A stretch of DNA of 64,000 nucleotides from Erpobdella octoculata (GCA_963978895.1 OZ022244.1:28591144-28655143); one strand, 5' to 3'. Counted from the stretch's first letter, positions 24,501-35,265 are shown. Notes: generated by a model not told the origin, from the letters alone. A program made the numbers and translations.

Positions 24501-25268
24501 AACAAGCATGTCATATTTACTATTTAGTACTATTTACAGTATTTACTAGTATTTACACATTCACAAGCCAGAGAGTCGCAGAGCCTAGGTGAATGTTTAC
24601 TCTGAGATACTAATAATAATAATACTAATAATATAATCATCATCTAAACTCCAATCTGGTGTATCATCACTAGCATGCAGATGCAGAGCAGGTACCACAC
24701 TCTATCTACACCTGTATATGTATATACATACATACATTTTCTGATATTAACAAGTAAATGTACAAATATAGTACAACATGAAACCAACCACTCAAAAAAA
24801 ACTGCGATTTACATTTACGGTCGATGTTTCAGACACAAAAACTTAGCGAAAACAAACTAAATTCTAGAAACTATACCCCACTTGCAAAAAAAACTAAATT
24901 GCCATAATTCAGAAAATTATTTTTTAACTTTTCTATAACTCAGTAGCCTAGCACCCTCTCCCCGTAACAGATATACCAACGATACACAAAATTTTGTCCC
25001 AAACACACTGTATAACGAAGAAATTGATAAATAGCCACTTTTAAACACCTGTACAAAGAGGTGACGAGGAAACAAAACCAAAAAACACACCTTGTGGCAT
25101 CGTCGGTCCATCGCAGGTGAGATCGCTGCTGCTGGAGACGATGTCATCGCCCCCCGTGTCCTCCATCGTGGGCTGGTTGTGGTCCGTGAATGTGATCTTC
25201 GTCTGGGGAAGAATCGACCTTCCCTCGGGATCGGTCGAAAGCGTCAGAACTCGAAAGCTACTGGTCAT
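12885..25268 (-). CDS. ZEB/zfh-1 zinc-finger homeodomain transcription factor, 7 exons
   Basis: Nuclear DNA-binding protein of the ZEB family, which binds CACCT/CACCTG E2-boxes and usually represses with CtBP; it controls epithelial-mesenchymal, muscle and neural fates. Exons: 25091-25268, 24092-24235, 15775-16138, 14619-15549, 13613-14272, 13187-13409, 12885-13078. All junctions are GT-AG, phases match, total 2694 nt (897 aa). N-terminal fingers lie at residues 210-230, 241-261 and 269-291 (the last is CCHC, with HSGSYSSH). The homeodomain spans about 494-553 and ends [16 protein letters not shown]. The CtBP motif PLDLS is at 623-627, with a weaker ALNLS at 645-649. C-terminal fingers lie at 812-832, 840-860 and 868-892 (CCHC). 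The start ATG has an in-frame TGA two codons upstream. Human ZEB1 is 1124 aa; this protein has one fewer clear N-terminal finger and no acidic C-terminal tail. The full architecture makes the assignment secure. Extra upstream coding exons cannot be excluded. Confidence 0.94.
13187..13409 (-). CDS. ZEB exon 6: first C-terminal zinc finger
   Basis: Starts after TCATCAG in phase 0 with NSKVETYQS. It carries a Ser/Thr/Pro-containing linker and the finger [21 protein letters not shown]. The donor is TCGG|GTTGGA, splitting the Gly of the HSG-RRPF linker. Confidence 0.92.
13613..14272 (-). CDS. ZEB exon 5: homeodomain helix 3 and CtBP-binding motif
   Basis: Opens with [13 protein letters not shown], the recognition helix, directly after an ACAG acceptor. 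It continues into a low-complexity region with [10 protein letters not shown] (CtBP-type) and LALNLSIK. It ends PLHS at the donor TCG|GTTTGT. It is 660 nt long, phase 0 at both ends. Confidence 0.93.
14309..14372. repeat. 16-bp tandem repeat in a ZEB intron
   Basis: Four copies of CGTCGTGACATCTCTA, the last with CAC for CGT, in the short intron that splits the homeodomain. Confidence 0.92.
14619..15549 (-). CDS. ZEB exon 4: N-terminal fingers 2-3 and first part of the homeodomain
   Basis: It completes the last His of the first finger (HQESSE), then gives [17 protein letters not shown] and [18 protein letters not shown] long linker follows, then the homeodomain from [12 protein letters not shown] to LPKRVVQ at the donor CAG|GTTGGT. 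The exon is 931 nt. The split inside the homeodomain after VVQ is clean and phase 0. Confidence 0.93.
15775..16138 (-). CDS. ZEB exon 3: acidic region and first clear zinc finger
   Basis: Acceptor TTCTTACAG. It encodes an acidic stretch ([17 protein letters not shown]), a C-x2-C motif (CSRCDDGF) without correctly spaced histidines, and [17 protein letters not shown], whose last His is in exon 4. The donor is AG|GTATGT, and a second near-copy lies 34 bp downstream. Confidence 0.92.
18205..18293. repeat. (CCAT)n microsatellite
   Basis: About 22 uninterrupted units, followed at 18341-18362 by a short (CA)n tract. Confidence 0.97.
18625..19771 (+). mobile_element. Non-autonomous Helitron with internal minisatellite
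   Basis: Begins TCTATATATATAAAAATG preceded by A, and ends in a GC-rich hairpin (CCCGG-GCAACG-CCGGG) followed 12 nt later by CTAG and then T. This is the canonical Helitron arrangement (5' TC, 3' hairpin plus CTRR, insertion between A and T). The body holds about 20 copies of GGGAACGGGAAAGCGACC-type units (19260-19700). No Rep/helicase frame is present. It is interrupted at 18899-19213 by a second, inverted element of the same family; without it the outer element is about 830 bp. Confidence 0.8.
18899..19213 (-). mobile_element. Helitron of the same family nested in the first
   Basis: In inverted orientation its 3' end is CTAG (18899-18902) with the hairpin ACCCGGCGTTGCCCAGG just inside. Its 5' end is the TATATA run at 19195-19213. 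It is flanked by A (18898) and T (19214), the expected AT target. It is about 315 bp. The leading T of the usual 5' TC is missing. Confidence 0.7.
20262..20440. repeat. (GTAG)n microsatellite
   Basis: Imperfect tetranucleotide array of about 175 bp with GTGG, GTAT and GCAG variants. Thr/Tyr/Pro/Leu-rich frames across it are not genes. Confidence 0.95.
20778..20960. repeat. GAGAAAGAGACAGAGAGG repeat
   Basis: Purine-rich 18-bp repeat, about eight copies with internal 12-bp variants. Confidence 0.93.
21523..21558. repeat. (GA)n microsatellite
   Basis: About 17 GA units. It ends 11 bp before the left end of a MITE. Confidence 0.95.
21570..21923. mobile_element. hAT-like MITE
   Basis: An 11-bp perfect terminal inverted repeat, CAGGGACGTCA, bounds a 354-bp segment. 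The flanking octamers GTTCATAT and GCTCATTT match at six of eight positions, as for an aged 8-bp target duplication. GGGCCCAC occurs several times inside. There is no transposase frame. The CAGGG start and the 8-bp duplication suggest hAT, but this is an inference. Confidence 0.55.
23126..23355. repeat. GATGATGATGACTAC minisatellite
   Basis: 15-bp units with GAT expansions. It gives Asp/Tyr-rich open frames that are not supported as genes. Confidence 0.95.
24092..24235 (-). CDS. ZEB exon 2
   Basis: 144 nt between the acceptor TCCTTATAG and the donor GAAG|GTTTGT, phase 1 at both ends. It encodes a Ser/Thr/Ala/Pro-rich segment ([11 protein letters not shown] to STNLYE). There is no zinc finger. 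It is absent from any simple open-frame listing because it is short and has no Met. Confidence 0.82.
24236..25090 (-). other. ZEB intron 1
   Basis: 855 bp. It contains a plus-strand TATATAAAAG followed by ACCACCTG near 24390-24408, discussed in the findings. Otherwise AT-rich with no exon seen. Confidence 0.75.
25091..25268 (-). CDS. ZEB exon 1: N-terminus
   Basis: Starts [16 protein letters not shown] and ends TMPQ at the donor CAAG|GTGTGT. It is Ser/Thr/Asp-rich ([13 protein letters not shown]). ATG is preceded in frame by TGA-GAC. This N-terminus does not resemble the vertebrate ZEB1 start, which varies between isoforms. Confidence 0.83.
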
Positions 25269-28200
25269 GTCTCACGTTTTTTGATTCGATCGAAACTGAA
25301 AAGTTTTAAAATTGACATAACAATTATTAATACAATAAGCACTCGTTAACTGACAAACAATTAACGAATAACGAATATTTACTCAAATAGAATCAACGAA
25401 GCAAATCGCAATCTCATGGTCCTCTAATAACTGCTTGACCAGCCTGAGACACTCCAGTGTAAGAAGTACACACAAGCGATCAAAGCCGAAGAGGTGCTAC
25501 TATTAGATTGGGGGCTAAGTAGCAAGGCAAAGTCCACAACAAGTCGAGGAGCATTCGGGACAAATCTTTGGGAATATAAACATGCATGCAGTTGAGATAC
25601 TTGACACCAGGAAAACACCAGAAAATGAAGAATCACTTCAGTAAGGGGTGCGTCGATGATACGACTATATACAGAAAATATTATATGTGGACTCGGTTTG
25701 TATATAACAGCTTTCATATGTATATAATAGTATATATAGCTGCAGTTTAAATATTTGAATTTTTTCATTTTTAAGTGGTGAGTATTTGGCAGTCTTAGAA
25801 TAAACAACACTCATCCCCGATCATTAGGAAAATCGTTTAGTTGTTACTAAATGTACTGGGTGATGCGGTGAGACAGGATTCGCAGCTAAGTACCACTAAT
25901 TTAAGTTACATGCACAATAATAATAATAACAATAATAATAATAATAATAATAACAACCACGAGATAATCAGAGACAGAGAGATAGAGACTGAGGGAAAGA
26001 GAAAGAGAGAGTATAAAAGCGTTTAGAAATAGTTTTAAAAGCACTCTAGGAATGGAAACCTAATATAAGTCCACTCAGGTATCGACCATATAAATGCCAA
26101 TGCCTCCTCCTCATACGTCAATACTGCGTTTTAAACTACAAGAAACCAAGCGAAACTGAAAAAAAACCGATCTCATAATTTAGCTGTAAATACCTGTACT
26201 ACATGGTTAAACTATTAGCAACAATTGATTAGTTTGTGAGGACCAATAAATTTATAACGAAAAACCCAGCAGATATAATATAATGCAAGACTGTGTCCCA
26301 GTCGGGCAGCATTCATCATCTAACCCCATTCCAGTGCGGGTCAAATTTCCACTTTGATATGACTCATGTCTGAGGATTGCATGCTTGCATTCTAAAAGAC
26401 CATTACCAAACAGAAAATCCAACAGTTACTGAGACTGCTTGAGTTATAAGATACGTGCCAAAATAAATCCTGGCTTTAATTTCTATTTTCTATACTGAAG
26501 AAGAGAAATCGTTTATTAAAACCAAAAAACGAATATTTTCAGATAAGCATTCTGTATAATGATTCATCTCTTCAATTGTAAAAGCGATGCCAGAAGAAGA
26601 AACCACCATTGGCCACCAATGGAGAGAGGCAGGCAGTCTGCAACTCCTTGTAATCTTATTTTGACACTTCTAACAGAACCGTCGACACACAAACTCGCAC
26701 AATCACACACACAATCGCTTCCATCTGTCATCTCTCCACCACCCAGTCTCTCTTTCTTTCTTTCTTTCTTTCTCTCTCCTTCCCTCTCTCCTGTTTTTCT
26801 CTCCTCACAGCAATTGAATGTGTCACTGGTCTGAATGCAAATCTTTCCACCTGGATGGATTGATGGAGAGAGAGAGAGAGAAAGAGAGAGAGATTTTCTG
26901 CCAGATGGCAGTAAAAGTAGAATTGATTTGTTAGTGACTTCAGGAAAACAACACCTTCACGTTTGGTTAGTTTTAGAATAGATTCTGGAGTCAGATCTCA
27001 GATTTTTTTTATAAAGTCAGCATTAAGTCCCATATTGGATATCACACCATGCAACACTGTTAGTGTTCACATCAGTTAGTCAATCATGAGTCTGTCTGAC
27101 ACATACCACAGTGCAGCTGAAGATACTACAGAAAATGAATAAAAACAAACTCCATATATATATATATATCAAAGTTTGATTTAAATGAGTTTTTTTAACT
27201 TCTTTAATTAAGCTATATGCAGATCTTAATAAATCTAATGACTAATTCAACATTCTGCAATGCCCATAAAAAGAATCTCAGCACTAGATTTTTTGAATAG
27301 TAAGTTAACTTTGGGCTTGCACACACACATTTGCTTAATTATCTTATTTCAGCATTAATTTATTAAACTTGATAAGAACAATTATAAATTTATTTTCTAG
27401 CTCACAAGACAAAATCTGAAACAAACATCATTCAGGCTATGGAGTGCTAGTGTCACAAAACCTACTAAGAGTGCTTTAGAAGACTGAGGCTAGATGATAA
27501 ACAGCTAGATGTTGATAATTTGTAAAAATAGAGATGCCTGCTCCTGAAGCAGGCAGCAAGCTTAGCCTAAGCCTGAGTAAGCGCGTGGCAGGATGATAAA
27601 GTTCAGAAGTAGATAGAAAACGCCGAGCTTTTTAGTTTTTAAGTCTATTCAAAATCCGAGCGACAAATGAATAAATTATGTTCAGCACTCGCATTAACTT
27701 TAAGACAACGATTACGCCAGATCAGACTCTTAAAATAATAAACATCCCGGTAAACGACGACTTATAACTTATAATTTTATAATTTTGAACACCTGAAGAC
27801 CTGAATTGTCCTGAAATCTAGTAGCTATTTCTAAATCGGATAAACGATGCGTTAAAGTTAAAAGCACAGATTATAATTGACTTTGAAATAGTTCAAAATA
27901 AAACAAAAAACATGGATGATTACACTCACTACGAAAATTCTGATTCAAATATCAATTCGAATAATTCGTACAAGTACAGCAAAGGTAAATCAGACTAAAA
28001 ACCCAACCGCCATTCACACGTATTAGGGATGTGATTGTCATTAATAAGACTAATTTTCAAAAAGAAATTTACGAACTAGCACTTTGCAAAATTCAAAATA
28101 ATTAAAAAATTTAGCTTACGTTTTTTAATAAATAATCCTTGGTAGTAGTATTTTGAAGCTTCTCCGATGTTCAGCGTGCGCAATTGAAGTTACAAGAGAA

Positions 28201-30574
28201 CTGAAGTGTCAGCAAAAGCTACAATATAACTTGATTCAGAGACAGTTGAACAGCCTAGGTACACACAGCGTTATACACCTACCAGTTCACGTTATATAAA
28301 GACCACCTCACCTCACTTCAGCTTGTTAAGGTAAACTCTGCGGTGCGACCACTGGCAAGTCTCATTAGATAACACGCAGGCCAGGAGAGCATAATGTATC
28401 ACGCTCGCATCCGGTACCTATTGGCCCGACCGGGATATAAATTTAAATCTGTTTTAATAGGTTATGGTCGATGTTTCATAATTTGACTAATCCGTCTGAT
28501 CTTTGCTCTCTCTCTTCGTTGTTGTAAAATCTTTTGACCGTCGGTTGATAATGCGCATAATAAAATTTTATTACGCATACCATATTAAAACTAATAAATG
28601 AATCTAAGCATTCCGACCGAGAGGTTTCTCTAAAGAAGCCATGCTATAATATTCTTTTTCTTGTCTCCATTCTCAGAATGGGACATCGCGAAAACAGCCT
28701 CGTCCGATACTAAAGCATACGGCCCATGCATCAGTTGCTGTACAGGCCTCGTCGTCTCATACGCCGATCTCAGTCGATTCCATTTCTTCAGCGGGGGGTG
28801 TATAACCTTCTTCTACTTGAGCATTTTTAGTTAACACGGCACTGTTAATGATTTTTAAACCAATAACTATCTATGCAAAAACGTGCATGATTGTTGTCGA
28901 TAAAGCTGCTTTATATTGCAACATGACACATTAAATGAGATATTTACTTGTGCTAAAAAAAAATAATAATAAAAACCCAGCAAATATTTCATGAAAAAAA
29001 ATATTCTTAAGTTTTTTGTTATTGAGAAACGACTGTCCATGGTCATTGTTTAAACAACCTCTATATCTCAGAGAGAGGATTGGTTGATCGATTAATGAAT
29101 CTTATTGATGTCAATCGCTGAAAAGTGCGTTCACATTTTATGGGGTTTTTTTAAATCTCATATTTTTATCCCAATATCCGCAATACTCGTTCGGAAGTTG
29201 ACTCGGATGTGTGACGCAATCGGCTCCAACTTGAAACCTCTTTGACCGCTGTCGATATTTCTAATAAATTACATAACTTTTTGGACAACAGTTAATACAA
29301 CAATAACAAAGAAGCAGTTCAGATAGTTCCTGACTTCCAACCTTTTAAAAGCAATTAACAAACATATGTCCAATTTTTTTCAGACATTTCGACATTTTGG
29401 AGTGAAATAATTTTTACTTTTACTAACTACCGGTCATGTCGGGTCGGAGTTTGTGGTGGGTAAAAAGGGCCATGAGGGGCCCCACTCGCAACTCTGGTTC
29501 TTACATGAACTCGGGACTTTATGGTATATTTATTTAATCAAAATCATTTACAGTTAGAACGATTTCTTGTCATTGTAATGGACGTAAATTGACCGTGAAT
29601 TGGGAACGTCATAAGCAATGAATAGATTCATAAATAAATAAATGGCTGACTGGTATAAGAAGCCACTTTTTGTCAAACTGAAATTATAGCTCTTTCAACC
29701 TAATAGAAATTATTAAAACTAAAATAATGTCTTAATATCCTTAAAAAGTTGCCAGTTGCAGCAAATCTTTACTTATAATCATAATGTTTTTTTTGCTTAA
29801 AGCTATTTGACCAGGAAGGTCTATTTTGTAAGTTTATTAGCTGTAGTGTTTTAATAAGTTATAGTTAAGACAATTAGTATGCTGAATAGTTTTTCTAACT
29901 ATACTCGTATAGTCTGCACGGGTGGCTATGACTAGGAAGGTCTATTTTGTAAGTTTGTTAGCTGTAGTGTTTTAATAAGTTATAGTTAAGACAATTAGTA
30001 TGCTGAATAGTTTTTCTAACTATACTCGTATGACTTCATAGCCACCCGTGCAGACTATACGAGTATAGTTAGATAAACTATACATAGCTTTCAGTGATGA
30101 AACGTTGGTAGGAAAATTTCGCATTCACACGACACACGAATGACTCGACTGGAAATCGTCATGGGACCTCCGCGGTAAGTTGGTGGATGGAAAAGAAATG
30201 CATTTTAACATCCATGCGGTGGTGGTGGATGAAGAATGGTTGAGTGAATGAGTGAGTGAATTGAAGCTATATAGAATTATTTTAGTTTAAGGAAGAAGAA
30301 AAAAATATCATTGATTGTATCGAACCCCTAAAGATCAGTTACTCTTTTGAAAAAAAAACTCTCAAATACAGAAAACAATTCCACGGATACTTTAAACCCA
30401 AGAACTTCAGTTTCTTTCTAGCGCGATCCATCCCGTTCCTCAATCCCGTTGCTGCCTGGCTGATCCGCTGATCCTAGGGATGCAACCAGTGGAGGCAATT
30501 TTACAAAATAGTTGCTGATAAAATTGTATTATTCCGCTTTTATGAGTCATAAACTTTATTTATGGCAAAACGAA
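25269..30574. other. ZEB upstream region
   Basis: No convincing gene. It is AT-rich, with an (AAT)n tract at 25917-25956, a (TTTC)/(TC) tract near 26750-26790 and GA near 26866-26890. CACCT clusters lie at 28305-28316. It should hold the ZEB promoter or 5' UTR exons, which I could not place. A short open segment after a strong acceptor-like sequence at 28676 is noted in the findings. Confidence 0.5.
29820..30072. repeat. Tandem duplication with a 37-bp perfect inverted repeat
   Basis: A roughly 120-bp unit beginning AGGAAGGTCTATTTTGTAAG is repeated (from about 29813 and 29934). The segment 29895-29931 is exactly the reverse complement of 30036-30072, so the region can fold back on itself. 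Confidence 0.88.
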
Positions 30575-30647
30575 TGGAGAACCGGGGTATCGATCCCCGT
30601 ACCTCTCGCATGCAAAGCGAGCGCTCTACCGTGTGAGCTAGTTCCCC
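30575..30647 (-). tRNA. tRNA-Ala(TGC)
   Basis: 73-nt cloverleaf. Acceptor GGGGAAC pairs with GTTCTCC, discriminator A. The anticodon stem CTCGC/GCGAG encloses TTTGCAT with anticodon TGC. The T arm has GGGGATCGATACCCC. No intron. Isolated from the other tRNAs here. Confidence 0.96.
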
Positions 30648-30884
30648 GACCGCTGACGCTCGGCAAGAAAACAGGTTTTTATCTAAAGAGCTGTTATATA
30701 ATGCACGCATTAAATTATGTAGAATAATTAATTAAGAATTCAATCAACAAAAACTTTGGGATTTTTTGAGGAAACCAAACGATTTTAGATCTTTGAAAAA
30801 AAAAACTGATTTTTTAAAAACTAATTTTTGTGTTATCTCTTTGCTGAAGATTAGTTGTCAACGTCTAGAAATAAAATAGCCTAA

Positions 30885-31088
30885 TAAAAATTTAATACAG
30901 TTAAAATGGCACTATAAGTCAATTTGAATAAATCCTCTTTCATTTCCTCAGCAATGACAACGCCAGTAAAATGATCGCTCTTTAAAATAAAAATTTAATA
31001 CAGTTAAAATGGCACTATAAGTCAATTTGAATAAATCCTCTTTCATTTCCTCAGCAATGACAACGCCAGTAAAATGATCGCTCTTTAC
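30885..31088. repeat. Tandem duplication, 103-bp period
   Basis: Two virtually identical copies, each starting near AAAAATTTAATACAG and ending near AAATGATCGCTCTTTA. The lack of divergence suggests a recent event or an assembly effect. Confidence 0.93.
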
Positions 31089-32759
31089 ATTCGACTGTTA
31101 TTACACGCTCGACGAAATCTTACTGGCTTGTAAACTTCCAAATATGTAAATAATTATTAATTACAATCCCGAACCGACCTGGGACGTCTCTATACCTCCC
31201 CCTAGCTTGATCTCCCGCGGCTTCCAACTGGGAAGCCAGCGATAGTGCTGTCTGAATTTAATTCCAATTAGTGGAACTCGTGAGACTCAAGAAGAGTTTA
31301 TTGGTGTTCTCTTTCTCTTTACGCCAGTGGAGCGCGTAATATTGTTACATTGTTAGTGTACAGTGTACAGTGTACACCACATTTACACTTGTATGTGACA
31401 TGTTATCGTATGTGCGTGTGAGTGTGACTAAAATGTAATAATAACACATTTGCAGTCTGGTGTTATCGCGTTCCGACACGCATCCCGAGTAAAAATGACA
31501 TTTCAATAATTAGGTTTAAATAATTTTAAATATAATTAATTTATTTATTTTATTATTTTTAAATTTACTTTTTAGTTGTATCACTCTGTGAGTATAGAAA
31601 ATGGACTGACAAACTTCATATATCGTACTAATCATATTCTCATAACCATAAAAAATACAAAGAAAACTTCAAATCATTTTTATTCATAAAAGCATCTCAC
31701 GACGTCATGACAGACCGCCATTTTGTAACAACCACCCCCCCCCCTCGTCATATATGCGCTCTGGCAAACAAAAGAAGTGCAAGCGCCATTTCAAGTCCAC
31801 CACCAGCATAAACACTGCCCCCCCCCCCCCGCTGTCAATCAACCTGTGTAATTAATCCACGTGAGACAAGTTAGGATAAATAAACATTTCAACAACGCTG
31901 CGAGCTTCCGCCGGAACTTTTCCAATTAAACTTCTGTGATTTCAGTCGCTGGAACCAAAGAAAGTGGAAGGGAGGGAGAAGGTGAGAGAGGGAAAGAGAG
32001 AAAGAAAGAGTGGTAGGGAGAGAGTTATGCTTTGTGATGTCATCCTCTGAGATTATTAAGATATTACTTTTGACACATCCTGATTGTCACCGATCGCTAG
32101 CGTGACAAAAGCTTCCGTCAACCTGGCTAATATCTTATATTAGACATGCATTAAGCGCGACACAATTGTAATTATCAAACCCGATATCAATACTGACCAA
32201 TAAACTTGAACAATTTCGAAGGTGTTAATAGTAGTTAAAAATTACAATGTGAAAATACGACAGACATGTATTGGCCTTTCTAACTATCCGCATAGTAAAT
32301 CGTAATGGCTTTTCGTAAATTAAATTACATGTAAGTTGTACAGCATTCAAAGATGTAAAGTGGTTACGGATATCTTTAAATGCGTTCAATTTGTTGTTTG
32401 GAAGGATTTCCTGTGTACCTCCATTGAAAATAATGGATGATCTTTGATTTGATATTATGCGAATATGCATTATGATGCATTCATTTCGTTTATTATTTAA
32501 TAACATTGAAATAATTTGATATGTTGATTATGAATATTCAATATCGTTTATTATCTAATACCATTGAAATAATTTGATATGTTGATTATGAATATTCAAT
32601 ATCGTTTATTATCTAATACCATTGAAATAATTTGATTATGTTAACAAAAATCCAAGATCAATTTAAAGCTCGAATTTAAATCCGTGAGTTAACAAATTGG
32701 AAGAAACCCAGCAATACGTAATACTGGAGATGATAATTATGATTAAAATAATAATAAAA

Positions 32760-33070
32760 TTGACAAAATAATAATGGAAATAAGAAAATAATAATAGAAA
32801 TAACAAATTAATAATGGAAATAACAAAATAATAATAGAAATAACAAAATAATAATAGAAATAACAAAATAATCATAGAAATAATAAAATAATAATAGAAA
32901 TAACAAAATAATAATAGAAATAACAAAATAATAATAGAAATAACAAAATAATAATAGAAATAACAAAATAATAATAGAAATAACAAAATAATAATAGAAA
33001 TAACAAAATAATAATAGAAATAACAAAATAATAATAGAAATAACAAAATAATAATAGAAATAACAAAATA
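32760..33070. repeat. 20-bp minisatellite ATAATAGAAATAACAAAATA
   Basis: About 15 copies, nearly identical in the right half. Phe/Tyr/Ile-rich frames on the minus strand are artefacts of it. Confidence 0.95.
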
Positions 33071-33289
33071 ATTATTCTTATTAGTAACAATATAAATATT
33101 ATTATTATTATAATAATAAAGGGTGCAATCAACGCTGTAACAATGAAAACAGCAAAGCCGAAATCCAGCGAATCTGCCTGTCACCAGCACGGGTCATGAA
33201 TATGCAAATTTATTCATCCATCGAGTGGATTATTGACCAGCCTGTTGGCCGATCCATTGTTCCTTCGAGGGGGACCATCCTTTCAGGTG

Positions 33290-33540
33290 GTATGTAGAAA
33301 TAATTATTGCTATAAATTATAATAATCATTATATAATTTATAATAATCATATATAATTTATAATAATCATTATATAATTTATAGAAATTATTATATACAT
33401 TATAGTAATTATTATACAAATTATAATAATTACTAAATAAATTTTAATTATTATTATTATATAAATTATAATAATTACTAAATAAATTTTAATTATTATT
33501 ACTATATAAATTATAATAATTATTATAAACATTTTAATAT
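33290..33540. repeat. AT-rich imperfect tandem array
   Basis: Variants of ATAATCATTATATAATTTAT and of AATTACTAAATAAATTTTAA. Confidence 0.85.
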
Positions 33541-34212
33541 TAACCACAACAGGGCTCGGTGTAATAATTATCTTTTATCATAAATACGCAGGAATTTCAT
33601 ATCGTCAATAAACCGTGACAATAACTTTTTATACTAAAGACAGATGTGATGATGATGATGACGATGACGATGACGACGACGATGATGGTGAAACTGATTT
33701 GATGATGGTCGGGGCGATTGCTGTGCAAACTCTCATCTGGATCCGTCAGTTCTAATTCAGCACTTGAGCGGAAATTGTGTAATCTCGTCTTGTATCACGT
33801 GAATGTGATGATGATGAACGTGGACATGATTGGCTGGGATTTGATTTAATAACCTACTTATTAATTAACCTATTAATTTAATATGGATTTTGAATTAATA
33901 ACCTACTCATTAATTTACCTATTAAATTACTATTTAATTAACATTTTAATTCAACCCCGACTATAAATGTGATTAATGATCTGTTTTCACATCAATAAAT
34001 CTAAACACTCGTCGCATTACAACAATTGAAATTTTTAACCGAAGTTATCTTTTAAAATAAATAGTCATACAATTACATTCTATGCAACTCGATAAATGAC
34101 ATTAGAGTTAATTTTTTATTCCAAAAACATAATGCGACATTTGTCATCAACTTCAAACGTGATGAAAAGCGAATTTCTGCTTGGAGCGATTTTTTTCCAT
34201 CGACGCTTTATC

Positions 34213-34372
34213 CATGGACGTCTATATAATAGCGTTGTGTTTTTCACTCCACATGATTTAGCTATAAATCAAACTTATAATGCGTATATGAAGCATTGCG
34301 CAGTCATGGGACCAACTGGGTACAAGGCTATTATTGGCTAACTGTCCAGATACTATTATATAGACGTCCATG
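34213..34372. mobile_element. 160-bp MITE with 7-bp target duplication
   Basis: A perfect 20-bp terminal inverted repeat, CATGGACGTCTATATAATAG, lies at 34213-34232 and in reverse complement at 34353-34372. Identical CTTTATC heptamers (34206-34212 and 34373-34379) flank it directly. It has no coding capacity. Its superfamily is not clear to me. Confidence 0.85.
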
Positions 34373-34479
34373 CTTTATCTCACAGCATCATCTCTGCATG
34401 CGCCAGGCATGATATCTGTCCGGCTTTTTCGGTTCAATGCAACCTTGTGTTTACGCGTGTGTGCATGCATGTGTGTGTG

Positions 34480-34870
34480 TGATGAGATGTCTGCATGTGT
34501 TTGTATGCGTGATAAGATGTCTGCACGTGTTTATATGTGTGATAAGATGTCTGCATGTGTTTATATGTGTGATAAGATGTCTGCATGTGTTTATATGTGT
34601 AATAAGATGGCTGCATGTGTTTATATGTGTAATAAGATGTCTACATGTGTTCATATGTGTGATAAGATGTCTGCATGTGTTCACATGTGTGATAAGATGT
34701 CTGCATGTGTTTATATGTGTAATAAGATGTCTGCATGTGTTTATATGTGTAATAAGATGTCTACATGTGTTCATATGTGTGATAAGATGTCTGCATGTGT
34801 TCACATGTGTGATAAGATGTCTGCACGTGTTTATATGTGTGATAAGATGTCTGTATGTGTTTGTATGCGG
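34480..34870. repeat. 30-bp minisatellite with higher-order structure
   Basis: About 13 copies of a 30-bp unit containing GATAAGATGTCTGCATGTGT. Variant units (TCTACATG, TTCACATG, AATAAGATG) recur in the same order about 120 bp apart, so four-unit blocks have been duplicated. Length divisible by three keeps long frames open; these are not genes. Confidence 0.93.
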
Positions 34871-35096
34871 CTCACACGCTCGCGAAAGCTTTTTTAATGT
34901 AATTTAACCATATTTTCTCGTACAAATTATCTGCAAATATAATTAATATAAATGCGCCTTTTTCTCGAGTGTGGAAGTGCTTGGAGGGAGGAGCGATGAA
35001 GATGGATGTCGTGCCCGAGAAGAACATGCTGCACGCGGGTGGTCGTTTAATTGAAAGAAAAATATGGAAGGTTTACGTCCGGACGGATGAAATGAA

Positions 35097-35265
35097 TTGA
35101 CAATTCAATGGATGGATGCATGGTTCATTCAATGGATGGATGCATGGTCCATTCAATGGACGGACGCATGGTCCATTCAATGGATGGACGCAAGGTCCAT
35201 TCAATGGATTGATGCATGGTCTATTCAATGGATGGATGCATGGTCCATTCAGCATGGTCTGACAT
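35097..35265. repeat. 24-bp minisatellite TCAATGGATGGATGCATGGT
   Basis: About seven imperfect 24-bp copies, followed at 35368-35428 by (CGAA)n. Confidence 0.92.

Larger units (their letters stand above)
30648..34205. other. Gene-poor region
   Basis: Mostly repeats: the 103-bp duplication, a 69-bp unit repeated twice at about 32500-32640, the 20-bp array and AT-rich arrays. Near 31700-31920 there are poly-C tracts, a YY1-like CGCCATTTTG and a CTGTCAATCA element, which looks like promoter or enhancer sequence rather than coding. No gene seen. Confidence 0.5.

Noticed and set aside
32225..32506. 93-codon minus-strand frame
   Set aside because: No domain, AT-rich, next to a tandem 69-bp repeat; no splice or start support.
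34096..34341. 81-codon frame
   Set aside because: Its second half is the MITE at 34213-34372.
34370..34907. Met-Ser-Ala-Cys-Val repeat proteins of 156-175 codons
   Set aside because: 30-bp minisatellite read in several frames and on both strands at once; no gene signal.
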